Source of the DNA: Peteryoungia aggregata LMG 23059
GTDB taxonomy: Bacteria > Pseudomonadota > Alphaproteobacteria > Rhizobiales > Rhizobiaceae
Assembly: GCF_030814435.1 (NCBI RefSeq)
Contig: NZ_JAUSUW010000013.1
Location: 56,638-120,637, forward strand
DNA: 64,000 bases
Direction: 5' to 3'
Made by a program: the position numbers and the translations under genes. The stretch's first letter is position 1. Every line of letters starts with the position of its first letter. Of this stretch, positions 17,675 through 26,422 are shown in pieces. The notes under the pieces were generated by a model that was not told the DNA's origin, ran no database searches, and saw nothing but the letters and a program-made list of their open reading frames with translations.

Positions 17675-18816
17675 ATGGCGCAGCGTTTTTCCTGGTGGTC
17701 AATTTTGTCGTCGCCATGTCATTCAGTGCCGTCTTTGCAATCGTTGCCCGCCGCAATCAGTCCCGCCGGGCGGCCTTGTGGTTCGCGGCAGGCTTTGGTG
17801 TCGCCTCGATCTCCGCCATCTGCGAACTCCTGGTGGCCTATTCAGGGACGCCTAAACTCTGGGCGATCGGGGCCTTTGCGAGCGTCCTTGCCGGCATGGT
17901 CATGTTGGCGGTCGGCATAGGCAAGCTGTTCGGGCAACGGATAGCACCCTGGATCATTGCCATCTTCATGGCCGCGAGCCTTGCCGTATCCTACGTCATC
18001 TATGACCTTCCACGCGGAACACCCATGCAGGCCCTGCTTTATCAGAGCCCCTTTGCCTTGGTCATACTCACCAGTACCGGCATCGTGTTCCGGCACGGGC
18101 GAAGTGTGGTGGTAGACCGCTTCCTCGGCGTCTTGTTGCTCGTGACCGGCCTCCACTTCCTCGCAAAGGCGGGACTAGCAATGCTCCTTGGAGCTGGCAC
18201 TTCCGCCCGGGACTATGTCAACACCGACTACGCCTTGGTCTCCCAAAGCCTCACCGCGGTCCTGATGGTGGCCGTTGGGTTGACCCTGCTTGCCACGCTC
18301 GTTCTGGAAATCATGACGGCCCAACGCACTGAATCCGAGCTCGACACACTGTCGGGCCTCACAAACAGACGCGGCTTCGACCGCGGCGTGCAAGCCTTGC
18401 TCCGGGAAGCACCCGACGGACCGCACGCACTCATTCTCTGCGATCTGGATCACTTCAAGCGCATCAACGACACCTACGGGCACGACATTGGCGATCTCGT
18501 CATCAAGACATTCGGCAAAGGCCTGCGCCAATATGCACCACCCGGGGCAGTCATTGGCCGTCTGGGGGGAGAAGAGTTTGCGATCTTCCTGCCCGGCATG
18601 CCCATTGAGACCGCCGTACAGCTCGCCCAGAGGCTGAGGCTGGAGGTCATGTCACTTGCCGACTTGCCGAGCGAAATCGGTGTCACCGCAAGCTTCGGCG
18701 TGGCCCCCGTTCCTTCTGAAGCCGCTCTGACAGAGGCCTATCGCCAGGCCGACCAGGCGATGTACGACGCCAAGAATTCCGGGCGAAACAGGGTGAAGCG
18801 CGCCTCATCCGGCTGA
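17671..18816 (+). CDS. Membrane-bound diguanylate cyclase (GGDEF domain)
   Basis: This 381-residue protein has six or seven hydrophobic helices in the first 220 residues and a C-terminal GGDEF domain with SGLTNRRGFD, DLDHFKRINDTYGHDIGD and the active-site variant GGEEF (299-303). It should make cyclic di-GMP from GTP in response to a signal sensed by the membrane part. No RxxD inhibitory site is present just before GGEEF, so product inhibition through the I-site is unlikely. There is no EAL domain. It stands alone, convergent with the DhaKL operon. Confidence 0.9.
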   Translation: MNGAAFFLVVNFVVAMSFSAVFAIVARRNQSRRAALWFAAGFGVASISAICELLVAYSGTPKLWAIGAFASVLAGMVMLAVGIGKLFGQRIAPWIIAIFMAASLAVSYVIYDLPRGTPMQALLYQSPFALVILTSTGIVFRHGRSVVVDRFLGVLLLVTGLHFLAKAGLAMLLGAGTSARDYVNTDYALVSQSLTAVLMVAVGLTLLATLVLEIMTAQRTESELDTLSGLTNRRGFDRGVQALLREAPDGPHALILCDLDHFKRINDTYGHDIGDLVIKTFGKGLRQYAPPGAVIGRLGGEEFAIFLPGMPIETAVQLAQRLRLEVMSLADLPSEIGVTASFGVAPVPSEAALTEAYRQADQAMYDAKNSGRNRVKRASSG

Positions 18817-18894
18817 TGCTCAGCCGACCGCAGACGACATTTCCCCCGCCATGATCGCAGGCTGCCGGCGCGACGAACTCGCGTCTTTCCCCGC

Positions 18895-20514
18895 TCAACC
18901 AGCAAGATGTTCAAACAATCGCGCGACTGCCTCTGCCCCCGGATCGGCATGACCCTGCAACTGCTTGGCATTGATATAGGCGGCTCGCCCCGCATTGGCC
19001 CTGGCAAGCGTTGCCGTCCGGTCTGCGCCGGCCCGTGCAGCACTTGCGGCGGCCTTCAAGCCACCATGAAGCGCGTCGAGCGCGGGAGACAACGCATCAA
19101 TCATGGTGCGGTCGCCGACATTGGCTCCGCCGATTTCCTGCATGCGGGCAAGGCCCGCCTTCAGAGCATCGCGGATCGGAAGCCCGCTCGAGGCACCATC
19201 GCCGGCGGCGGCAAAGAAGATCGCCAACAGAACCCCGGACGAGCCACCCATGGTCTGGCTGAGTTCGAGGCCGATGGCGCGGAACAGCTGGGTGTGATCG
19301 GACAGCGGCAGGCGATCCATCGCCTTGACCAGTGCGCGCGCAGCGCCTGCCAGTGTCGAGCCCGTGTCGCCGTCACCCGATTTGGCATCGAGAGCGTTGA
19401 GATCCTGTTCGGCGGTAATCATCACATTGCAGCAGCCGATCAGGAAGTCGCGGGTCGGTTTGTGCTCGGAGGGCAAAGGCATGATCGGGGTCAGCCCATC
19501 CGGCAGCGCCACCACCGACACCGGATGCACCCTCGACAGGCCCGGCCATGAGGCGGGGCCGACCGGCTGGCCGAGTGCTGCCAGTTCCTCGCGGCTTGCC
19601 GGATAGAGCGAGATCGAAAAGCCGCGCATGTCGAGCGAGGTCATCATCGAGGCCGGACCGACCACGTGGCTGATATGCGCGCCAATGTCGGAGCGGATCA
19701 ACTCATGCGCCAGAACTGACATTTCGAGCACCGAGGTGCCGCCGAGATTGTTGATCAGCGCCACATGCGGGGTCTCCCCGATCGTCGATTTCAGCTTGGC
19801 GGCGACCGCCGCCATGGCAGACCGCGCACCGGAAAAGTCGACCTGCTCAACACCCGCCTCGCCATGGATGCCAAGGCCGAGTTCCGCCATGCCCTTGGGG
19901 ATGCGGTCTTCCTTCGGCGAGCCCGGCACCGTGCAGGTATCGAGCGACATGCCGATGCTCTTCGTTCCGGCGATGACGTGACGTGCCGCAGATGTCACCG
20001 TATCGAGATCGGCGCCGTTTTCGGCCAGCGCGCCTGCGATCTTGTGGACAAACAGCGTGCCGGCCACACCGCGCGCCTGGGGCAGATCCGGAAGCGCGAT
20101 GTCGTCGTCGACAACAACCATGCTGACATTGAGACCGAAGGCGCGGGCACGCTCGGCGGCAAGGCCGAAATTCAGCCGGTCGCCGGTATAGTTCTTGACC
20201 ACAAGCAGGCAACCGGCGGGTCCGGTCACGGCAAGTATCCCGGCAAGCACCGCATCCACGCTGGGCGAGGCGAAGACATCGCCGCAGACGGCGGCGGTCA
20301 GCATGCCCACCCCGACGAAACCGGCATGCGCCGGTTCATGGCCAGAGCCGCCACCCGAGACCAGCGCCACTTTCGACTTGTCCCAATCGGCGCGCACGAC
20401 GACGCGGATATGCGGATAACCATCCAGCCGGGCCAGCGGCACGCCGGAGGTGGCAAGCAGCCCCTCGACGGCCTCGATGACGACGTCTTCCCGTTTGTTG
20501 ATGAACTGTGCCAT
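18895..20514 (-). CDS. dhaKL: Fused DhaK-DhaL dihydroxyacetone-type kinase
   Basis: This 539-residue single-chain kinase has an N-terminal DhaK domain with GGGSGHEPAHAGFVG and GIHGEAG, where His217 would bind the ketose covalently, and a C-terminal DhaL domain (from about 355) with the magnesium-binding DAKSGDGDTG (Asp376, 381, 383) and GGSSGVLLAI. The fusion uses ATP, unlike split PTS-fed DhaK/L. Substrates in this family include dihydroxyacetone, erythrulose and apulose, so the sugar is uncertain. The ATG at 20514 follows a GAGGGAG site. It is the last gene of the importer operon, 11 bases after the second ATPase, and would phosphorylate the imported or derived ketose. Confidence 0.88.
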   Translation of the reverse strand: MAQFINKREDVVIEAVEGLLATSGVPLARLDGYPHIRVVVRADWDKSKVALVSGGGSGHEPAHAGFVGVGMLTAAVCGDVFASPSVDAVLAGILAVTGPAGCLLVVKNYTGDRLNFGLAAERARAFGLNVSMVVVDDDIALPDLPQARGVAGTLFVHKIAGALAENGADLDTVTSAARHVIAGTKSIGMSLDTCTVPGSPKEDRIPKGMAELGLGIHGEAGVEQVDFSGARSAMAAVAAKLKSTIGETPHVALINNLGGTSVLEMSVLAHELIRSDIGAHISHVVGPASMMTSLDMRGFSISLYPASREELAALGQPVGPASWPGLSRVHPVSVVALPDGLTPIMPLPSEHKPTRDFLIGCCNVMITAEQDLNALDAKSGDGDTGSTLAGAARALVKAMDRLPLSDHTQLFRAIGLELSQTMGGSSGVLLAIFFAAAGDGASSGLPIRDALKAGLARMQEIGGANVGDRTMIDALSPALDALHGGLKAAASAARAGADRTATLARANAGRAAYINAKQLQGHADPGAEAVARLFEHLAG

Positions 20515-20525
20515 TGGAAACTCCC

Positions 20526-21521
20526 TCACGTCAGCCGAAGACCGTCGGCGTCGAAATAAAGCGGATTGCTGGGTTCGATCTGGACGATGTCACCGCTGCG
20601 AAGCCCGGTATGCGGCTCCGTCACCGTGACAAGGCTTGTGCCCCGAAACGACAGATGCAGGCGGGTCTGGTCCCCGAGCCGCTCGACCCGGTGAACGAGA
20701 CTGTCCTCACCGCTGCCCTGACGGATATGCTCGGGGCGCAGGCCCATCGACACTGCACGCGGCGGCGCGCCGGGAAAGAGGTCCGCCGGCAGGATATTGA
20801 TCCGCGGCTGGCCGAGACGGGCGGCTGCATAGATGCTGACCGGCTCCTCATAGACCTCGCGGGGCGAGCCGAACTGCACGAGCCGTCCATGATGCAGGAC
20901 GCCAACATGGGTGGCCATGGTCATGGCCTCGACCTGGTCATGGGTCACGTAAAGCAGCGTCGCACCTGACATGGCCTGGATGTTCTTCAACTCGATGCGC
21001 AGGTCCGCCCTGAGCTTGGCATCAAGCGAACTCAATGGCTCGTCCATCAGGTAGATCTGCGGATTGCGCACCAGCGCGCGCCCGATCGAGACACGCTGCA
21101 TCTCGCCGCCTGACAGTGCCGTCGCCTTGTTGTCGAGCTTGTGGGCGATCTGCAGGGTCTCGGCGATCGCCTTCACCTTGCGCTCGATTTCGGCAGGCGG
21201 TGTCTTCAAGAGCGGCGACTTCAACGGAAAGGCGAGGTTTTCCCGCACCGTCAGATGCGGGTAGAGCGAATATTGCTGAAAGACCATCGCGACATTGCGC
21301 TCTGCCGGCGTGAGCCCCTTGGTCGGCTGTCCGCCGATCAGGATCTCGCCGCTGTCCGGCTGATCAAGACCCGAAATCAACCGCAACGTCGTGGTCTTGC
21401 CGGCACCCGTGGGTCCGAGCAGCACGACGAAGGAGCCATCGGGCACCGTCATCGAGACCTTGTCGAGCGCGACATGGTCGCCGAAACGCTTGGTGACATT
21501 ATCAAGAATGACCTCAGCCAT
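20526..21521 (-). CDS. ABC transporter ATP-binding protein (UgpC/MalK class), second ATPase
   Basis: This 331-residue ATPase has Walker A GPTGAGKTT (36-44), Q-loop VFQQYSLYPH, signature LSGGEMQRVSIGRALV, Walker B IYLMDEP and H-loop VTHDQ. The C-terminal region (about 235-331) is a TOBE/MalK-type regulatory domain. It overlaps the stop of the other ATPase gene by 8 bases. The importer has two distinct ATPases, so a heterodimeric motor like that of the rhizobial glycerol transporter GlpST is likely. Confidence 0.9.
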   Translation of the reverse strand: MAEVILDNVTKRFGDHVALDKVSMTVPDGSFVVLLGPTGAGKTTTLRLISGLDQPDSGEILIGGQPTKGLTPAERNVAMVFQQYSLYPHLTVRENLAFPLKSPLLKTPPAEIERKVKAIAETLQIAHKLDNKATALSGGEMQRVSIGRALVRNPQIYLMDEPLSSLDAKLRADLRIELKNIQAMSGATLLYVTHDQVEAMTMATHVGVLHHGRLVQFGSPREVYEEPVSIYAAARLGQPRINILPADLFPGAPPRAVSMGLRPEHIRQGSGEDSLVHRVERLGDQTRLHLSFRGTSLVTVTEPHTGLRSGDIVQIEPSNPLYFDADGLRLT

Positions 21522-22611
21522 GGCGCAGCACTCCTTCATTGCCAGCCGAGACAAGCGCATGTCCGCGTTCGCCGGCAAAGACGGTCATCGTGCGGCTGTC
21601 AAAATCGAGCCCAACGGTTTCGCCGGCCTTGACGGTGGCAGCGGACGAAATGCGCGCCTTGATGTCACCGTTCGCGGTCTTCAGCGTCACGATCTGCGTC
21701 GTGCCGAGATATTCGGTGGCGATGACCTGTCCCCGATAGGCTGAGGCATCCGAAAAGCAGACATGTTCGGGCCTAACCCCAAGCGTCAACCGGCCCTCGG
21801 CGCCCTGGCGGGACACAGGGATGGCAAGCCGATGGCCGTCGAGCGTGACATGATCGCTGCCGATGCCGACCATGCCGTCGAACTCCATAAAGTTCATCGA
21901 GGGCGAGCCGATGAAATTGGCGACGAAGCGGGTTGCCGGCCAGTCATAGATCTGTTGCGGCAGCCCGAACTGCTCGACCACACCATGGTTCATGACGACG
22001 ATCTTGTCGCCCATCTGCATGGCCTCGAGTTGGTCATGGGTGACATAGACGGTGGTGGCGCCCATACGGTCATGCAGCGCCCGCAGCTCTTCGGCCATGT
22101 GCTCACGGAACTCGGCATCGAGGGCGCCGAGTGGTTCGTCCATGAAGAAGGCCTTGGGGCGGCGCACGATGGCGCGGCCAAGGGCCACGCGCTGGCGGTC
22201 GCCGCCCGAGAGGCCGCCGACCGGTTTGTCGAGAATGTCCTCGATCTTGAGGATGCGTGCGACCTCCTCGACGCGGGTCCTAACCTCCGGTTTCGGCACG
22301 CCCTGGCTCAAGAGCGGGTAGGAAATGTTGCGGCGGACATTCATGTGCGGATAGAGCGCGAACATCTGGAAGACAAAGGCGATGTCGCGCTGGCTGGCCC
22401 GCTTCATGCCGACCTCTTCGCCATCGATATAGATCTCGCCGCTGGTTGGCAGCTCGAGGCCCGCCATCATCCGCAGTGTCGTGGTCTTGCCGCAGCCGGA
22501 GGGGCCGAGCAGCATGAAGAACTCGCCGTCTTCGACGGTGAACGTGGAGGACTGGACAGCCGTGAAGCTGCCGAATTCCTTGCGCACGTTCTCGATACGG
22601 ATCTGCGCCAT
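21514..22611 (-). CDS. ABC transporter ATP-binding protein (UgpC/MalK class), first ATPase
   Basis: This 365-residue ATPase has Walker A GPSGCGKTT (36-44), Q-loop VFQMFALYPHM, signature LSGGDRQRVALGRAIV, Walker B AFFMDEP and H-loop VTHDQLEAMQM. A C-terminal TOBE domain includes LGVRPEHV. It starts 3 bases after the small membrane protein gene and overlaps the second ATPase by 8 bases. It is clearly different in sequence from its neighbour, so the pair is not a recent tandem copy. Confidence 0.9.
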   Translation of the reverse strand: MAQIRIENVRKEFGSFTAVQSSTFTVEDGEFFMLLGPSGCGKTTTLRMMAGLELPTSGEIYIDGEEVGMKRASQRDIAFVFQMFALYPHMNVRRNISYPLLSQGVPKPEVRTRVEEVARILKIEDILDKPVGGLSGGDRQRVALGRAIVRRPKAFFMDEPLGALDAEFREHMAEELRALHDRMGATTVYVTHDQLEAMQMGDKIVVMNHGVVEQFGLPQQIYDWPATRFVANFIGSPSMNFMEFDGMVGIGSDHVTLDGHRLAIPVSRQGAEGRLTLGVRPEHVCFSDASAYRGQVIATEYLGTTQIVTLKTANGDIKARISSAATVKAGETVGLDFDSRTMTVFAGERGHALVSAGNEGVLRHG

Positions 22612-22614
22612 CGG

Positions 22615-22803
22615 TTACTCCGGAAAATGACTGACGATGATGAACATGACGGTTCCGATCAGCGTCACGATGAAGGAATAGGAGTAGAGCCAGAGCGCGA
22701 CCGGCTGCATCATCATGACCACGCCGAGCGCAATGAGCACCGAGGCCACCAGTTCCCATTCATTGCGCCTGAAACGGCGCAGTCCCTGTAAAAATCGGCT
22801 CAT
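22615..22803 (-). CDS. Small two-helix membrane protein of the importer operon
   Basis: This 62-residue protein has a short basic N-terminus (RFLQGLRRFRRNEWE) and two hydrophobic helices, about residues 16-36 and 39-59. Its ATG overlaps the stop of the upstream permease (ATGA) and it ends 3 bases before the first ATPase, so it is embedded between permease and motor genes. Rhizobial glycerol-type importers contain a small membrane protein (GlpU/DUF2160) of unknown role; this may be a functional analogue, though it is shorter and was not matched to a named family. Confidence 0.75.
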   Translation of the reverse strand: MSRFLQGLRRFRRNEWELVASVLIALGVVMMMQPVALWLYSYSFIVTLIGTVMFIIVSHFPE

Positions 22804-23741
22804 TTGCGAACGGCTCCGAAGGTAATGCCCCTGAGCAAATGCTTGCGCAGCAGGATCGTGAAGACGACGACGGGCACAAGAAACAACGTGGCGCCTGCGG
22901 CAACAGCCGGCCAGTCCTGGCCGCTCACCCCGATGATCGTGGGGATGAAGGGCGGCGCCGTCTGGGCAGTGCCAGAGGTCAAGAGCACGGCAAAGGCATA
23001 TTCGTTCCAGGCGAAGATCAGGCAGAAGATCGCGGTCGAGGCGATGCCGGTGACGGCCTGGGGCAGCACAACCTTGTAGAAGGCCTGGAAGCGGGTATAG
23101 CCGTCGATCAGCGCCGCCTCCTCATACTCGATCGGGATCTCGTCGATGAAGCCCTTCAAGAGCCAGACCGAGAGCGAGAGATTGACCGCCGTATAGAGGA
23201 GGATCATGCCGAGATGCGTGTCGCTTAAGCCCAGTTCGCGGAACATCAGGAAGATCGGGATGGCAACGGCGATCGGCGGCATCATCCGGGTCGAGAGGAT
23301 GAAGAAGAGGAGATCGTCCTTCAGAGGCACCTTGAAGCGCGAGAAGGCATAGGCCGCCGCTGTTCCCAAGACGATGCAGAGCAGCGTCGAGCCAAAGCCG
23401 ATGATCACCGAATTGGTGAAGCGCTCACCGAAGCGCGAGGGTCCGGCGATAACAAGGCCATCCTCGCGCACCAGCCGTTCATACCAGGTCGTCGGCTCGC
23501 CGAGTGCCTGAAGATCGACCTCTGACACGCGTGTTCGCGTGGTGAAGAGGTTCACATAGCCTTCGAGGGTTGGCTCGAACAGGACCTTCGGCGGATAGGC
23601 GATGGAATCAGACGGGCTCTTGAAGCCAGTGGTGATGATCCAGATCAGCGGCATGATGGTGACGACGGCATAGAAGATGACGAGGACGCCGGCGAACCAT
23701 TTCTGGCGGAGCGAAGGCTCGGTGACGGAATAGCTGCTCAT
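22800..23741 (-). CDS. Sugar ABC transporter permease, MalG class
   Basis: This 313-residue inner-membrane protein has six predicted helices and the EAA loop EEAALIDGYTRFQAFYKVVLPQ, which contacts the ATPase, near residue 215. A periplasmic insertion between helices 1 and 2 (about residues 55-95) is longer than in short MalG proteins. The ATG at 23741 is preceded by AAGGTGAAAG and overlaps the stop of the partner permease; its own stop overlaps the small membrane protein start. Confidence 0.9.
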   Translation of the reverse strand: MSSYSVTEPSLRQKWFAGVLVIFYAVVTIMPLIWIITTGFKSPSDSIAYPPKVLFEPTLEGYVNLFTTRTRVSEVDLQALGEPTTWYERLVREDGLVIAGPSRFGERFTNSVIIGFGSTLLCIVLGTAAAYAFSRFKVPLKDDLLFFILSTRMMPPIAVAIPIFLMFRELGLSDTHLGMILLYTAVNLSLSVWLLKGFIDEIPIEYEEAALIDGYTRFQAFYKVVLPQAVTGIASTAIFCLIFAWNEYAFAVLLTSGTAQTAPPFIPTIIGVSGQDWPAVAAGATLFLVPVVVFTILLRKHLLRGITFGAVRK

Positions 23742-24685
23742 CGTTCTTTCACCTTGTTCAGTGCTTTCACGTAGATCGAGGCAAGGCCGAAGACCGTGAC
23801 GAAGAGAATGACCGCGTAAGCCGAGGCATAGCCCGTGCGCCACTTCTCAAAAGCCTCGCGCTTGAGGTTGATCGAGGTGAGTTCGGTAACCGAGCCCGGG
23901 CCGCCGCCGGTCAGTTGCACGACGAGGTCGAACATCTTGAAGTTCTCGATGCCGCGAAACAGGATGGCCAGCATCAGGAAGGGCAGAACGAGCGGAATGG
24001 TGATCGTCCAGAACTGCCGCCATTTGCTGGCGCGGTCGCATTCGGCGGCCTCATAGATGCTGTCGGGGATCGAGCGCAGGCCGGCCAGGCAGATCAGCAT
24101 GACGAAGGGCGTCCACATCCAGGTGTCGACGATGATGATCGCCCAGGGCGCCAGCGACACGTCGCCGATCATCGAGAAGCTGGAGGGATCAATGCCGGTG
24201 AAGAAGCTGACGACGTAATTGAACAGGCCGATCTGCGGCTGGTAGAGGAAGGTCCAGAAATTGCCGACGACGGCGGGGCTCAGCATCATCGGCAGGACGA
24301 TGATGGTGGTCCAGAGATCATTGCCGCGAAACTTCTTGTTGATCAGATAGGCGAGCGCAAAACCGATCAGAACCTGCAGGACAATGGTCCAGAGCAGGAA
24401 ATGTGCGGTCGCCTGCATGGTTTGCCAGATGTCGCTATCGGTCAGGATGCGGGCATAATTGCGCAGGCCAACGAATTCGGGTTCTTCATTGGGCCGGTTG
24501 ACCCGGAAATTGGTGAAGCTCAGCCGGATCGTCCAGATCAGCGGGAAAATGTTGACGGCGAGCAGCAAAAGGATCGACGGCGTAACGAAAAGCCAGGCAA
24601 TCGCGCGGTCGGAGAGACCGGATACCCGTTTCGCCATTTGCGGCGGGGTCGCCCGCGCAAGGCGGTCGATGGCGTTCTCGGACAT
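23738..24685 (-). CDS. Sugar ABC transporter permease, MalF class
   Basis: This 315-residue inner-membrane protein has a cytoplasmic N-terminus of about 30 residues, six helices and the EAA loop YEAAECDRASKWRQFWTITIP near residue 220. The start at 24685 was preferred because AGGGG lies about 9 bases upstream; ATGs at 24721 and 24745 have no ribosome site. It pairs with the MalG-class permease downstream (ATGA overlap). It lies 104 bases after the binding-protein gene. Confidence 0.88.
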   Translation of the reverse strand: MSENAIDRLARATPPQMAKRVSGLSDRAIAWLFVTPSILLLLAVNIFPLIWTIRLSFTNFRVNRPNEEPEFVGLRNYARILTDSDIWQTMQATAHFLLWTIVLQVLIGFALAYLINKKFRGNDLWTTIIVLPMMLSPAVVGNFWTFLYQPQIGLFNYVVSFFTGIDPSSFSMIGDVSLAPWAIIIVDTWMWTPFVMLICLAGLRSIPDSIYEAAECDRASKWRQFWTITIPLVLPFLMLAILFRGIENFKMFDLVVQLTGGGPGSVTELTSINLKREAFEKWRTGYASAYAVILFVTVFGLASIYVKALNKVKER

Positions 24686-24789
24686 TGGGGGCACCCCTAT
24701 CACAGGCGTTGCATCTGGCATGGCCGATCGGTGAGGACCGGCCATACGATTGCATCAGATCCGCACGAGAGCGGACGGGAAGATTGCGA

Positions 24790-26124
24790 TCAAAGCTTGC
24801 CTTCGTCCTCGAAGACTTCGGTCCAGTCCTTCACCAGACCATCAAGCGCTTCCTGCGCAGTCCCCTGCCCTGCCACGACATAATCATGGAAGCGTTTCTG
24901 CGAGGCCTGGAGGAGCGAGGCGTAGGAAGGCTCGGCCCAGAAGTCCTTCACGATCGCCATGGAATCGAGGAAGGTCTGCGCATAGGGCTGGCTGGTGGCA
25001 AAGCCCGGATCCTCGACGACGGAGCGCAGCGCCGAATAGCCGCCGAGCGACCACCACTTGTTCTGGATTTCCGGCTGGGCAAACCACTTGATGTATTCAA
25101 GCGCCGCATCCTGCTTGGAAGAGGCTGCAACCACGGAAATGCCCTGGCCGCCGAGCTGGGCGAACTGCTTGCCATCGGGGCCGGCCGGATTGGGGAAGTA
25201 GCCCGACTTGTCGCCACCGACATTGGCGTCGGCATGGATGCCCGGCCAGATGAAGGCGAAGTTCATCTGCAGTGCGACCTGGCCCGACTTATAGGCGTCG
25301 ATATTCTCGGACATGTAGGTGTCGGACGAGCCGGGCGGCGTGCAGCAATCATAGAGTGCCTTGTAGAATTCAAGGCCGGCAACGGATTGCGGCGAGTTGA
25401 CGAAGCCTTCGAGTTCATAGGGCTTGGCCGGATTGTCGTACTGGAAGCCGAAGGAATAGAGCACATCCATGGCGCCCATGGTGATGCCTTCCGAGCCGCG
25501 CTCGGTGTAGATCGCGGCGCCATAGACCTTCTTGCCGTCGATATCACGGCCCTGGAAGAATTGGGCGATGTCCTTCAATTCAGCGAAGGTCTTCGGCACG
25601 GCGAGGTCGCGGCCATACTTGGTCTTGAACTCCGCCTGCAGCTCGGGACGCGCGAACCAGTCCTTGCGATAGGTCCAGCCGACGACATCGCCGAAGGCCG
25701 GCAAAGCCCAGTAGTTCGGCGAATTCTTCGGCCATTCGGCATAACCGACGACGGTCGCCGGAATGAAGTCCTCCATCTTGATCCCTTCCTTGGCGAAGAA
25801 ATCATTGAGCTTCACATATTGGCCATTCTCGGCAGCACCACCGATCCACTGGCTGTCGCCTATCATCAGATCGCAAAGCTTGCCGCCGGAATTCAGTTCG
25901 TTGAGCATGCGGTCGGCGAAGTTCGGCCAGGGCACGAATTCGAATTTCATCGTGTGGCCCGACTTGGCCTCGAAATCCTTGCTGAGTTCGACCAGCGCAT
26001 TGGCCGGGTCCCAGGCGGCCCAGCACAGGGTCAACTCTTCGGCCTTGACGGCATTGGCACCCGACAGGCTGGCAAAGACCAGCGCGCCAGCGGCAACCGT
26101 TGATTTCAGAATGACTGACTTCAT
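24790..26124 (-). CDS. ABC transporter substrate-binding protein (family 1)
   Basis: This 444-residue periplasmic protein has a signal peptide (MKSVILKSTVAAGALVFASL, cleavage after about residue 28) and a family-1 solute-binding domain starting ELTLCWAAWDPANALVELS. The start at 26124 has a perfect GGAGGAG ribosome site 8 bases upstream; the long upstream frame crosses the promoter and operators and is not coding. It is the first gene of the minus-strand importer/DhaKL operon and is divergent from the LacI regulator. The ligand is unknown; a polyol or ketose that can feed a DhaKL-type kinase is inferred. Confidence 0.9.
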   Translation of the reverse strand: MKSVILKSTVAAGALVFASLSGANAVKAEELTLCWAAWDPANALVELSKDFEAKSGHTMKFEFVPWPNFADRMLNELNSGGKLCDLMIGDSQWIGGAAENGQYVKLNDFFAKEGIKMEDFIPATVVGYAEWPKNSPNYWALPAFGDVVGWTYRKDWFARPELQAEFKTKYGRDLAVPKTFAELKDIAQFFQGRDIDGKKVYGAAIYTERGSEGITMGAMDVLYSFGFQYDNPAKPYELEGFVNSPQSVAGLEFYKALYDCCTPPGSSDTYMSENIDAYKSGQVALQMNFAFIWPGIHADANVGGDKSGYFPNPAGPDGKQFAQLGGQGISVVAASSKQDAALEYIKWFAQPEIQNKWWSLGGYSALRSVVEDPGFATSQPYAQTFLDSMAIVKDFWAEPSYASLLQASQKRFHDYVVAGQGTAQEALDGLVKDWTEVFEDEGKL

Positions 26125-26306
26125 GACGTTCTCCTCCCAATGTTCGTAATCCCGACCTCCATCGGGACAGGTGCGACGCCCCCTCCAGGGCAAAAATGCA
26201 CTGCCAGACTGTGTGAGCAGGCGGCCTTCCCTCCTCCGGCTCCCGCATCGGGACGGCGGCGCGGCAAACGCGCCACGGCAATATCCCGAGACAGGAAGAG
26301 CTATAA

Positions 26307-26324
26307 TTGAGGTGCGCACCTCAA
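26307..26324. promoter_or_regulatory. Perfect palindromic operator, copy 1
   Basis: TTGAGGTGCGCACCTCAA is a perfect 18-bp palindrome with a central CG, the geometry of LacI-family operators. It lies in the divergent region between the importer operon and the LacI regulator. Its centre is exactly 30 bp from that of the second copy. Confidence 0.8.
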
Positions 26325-26337
26325 AGCAAGTTAATTT

Positions 26338-26353
26338 TGAGGTGCGCACCTCA
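26338..26353. promoter_or_regulatory. Perfect palindromic operator, copy 2
   Basis: TGAGGTGCGCACCTCA is a perfect 16-bp palindrome identical to the core of copy 1. The 30-bp centre spacing is about three helical turns, so two dimers would bind the same face of the DNA and could cooperate. It is 70 bases upstream of the regulator start, consistent with control of both divergent promoters. Confidence 0.8.
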
Positions 26354-26422
26354 TTTTCTTGCGTTTCGTTTGAATTTGTTGGAAAAGTCATTTTCCCATC
26401 ACCGGAAAAATGACAGGCCGCC

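Noticed and set aside
24685..26103. 472-codon plus-strand frame across the binding-protein gene
   Set aside because: It mirrors the codon pattern of the minus-strand binding protein, and shows no domain of its own.
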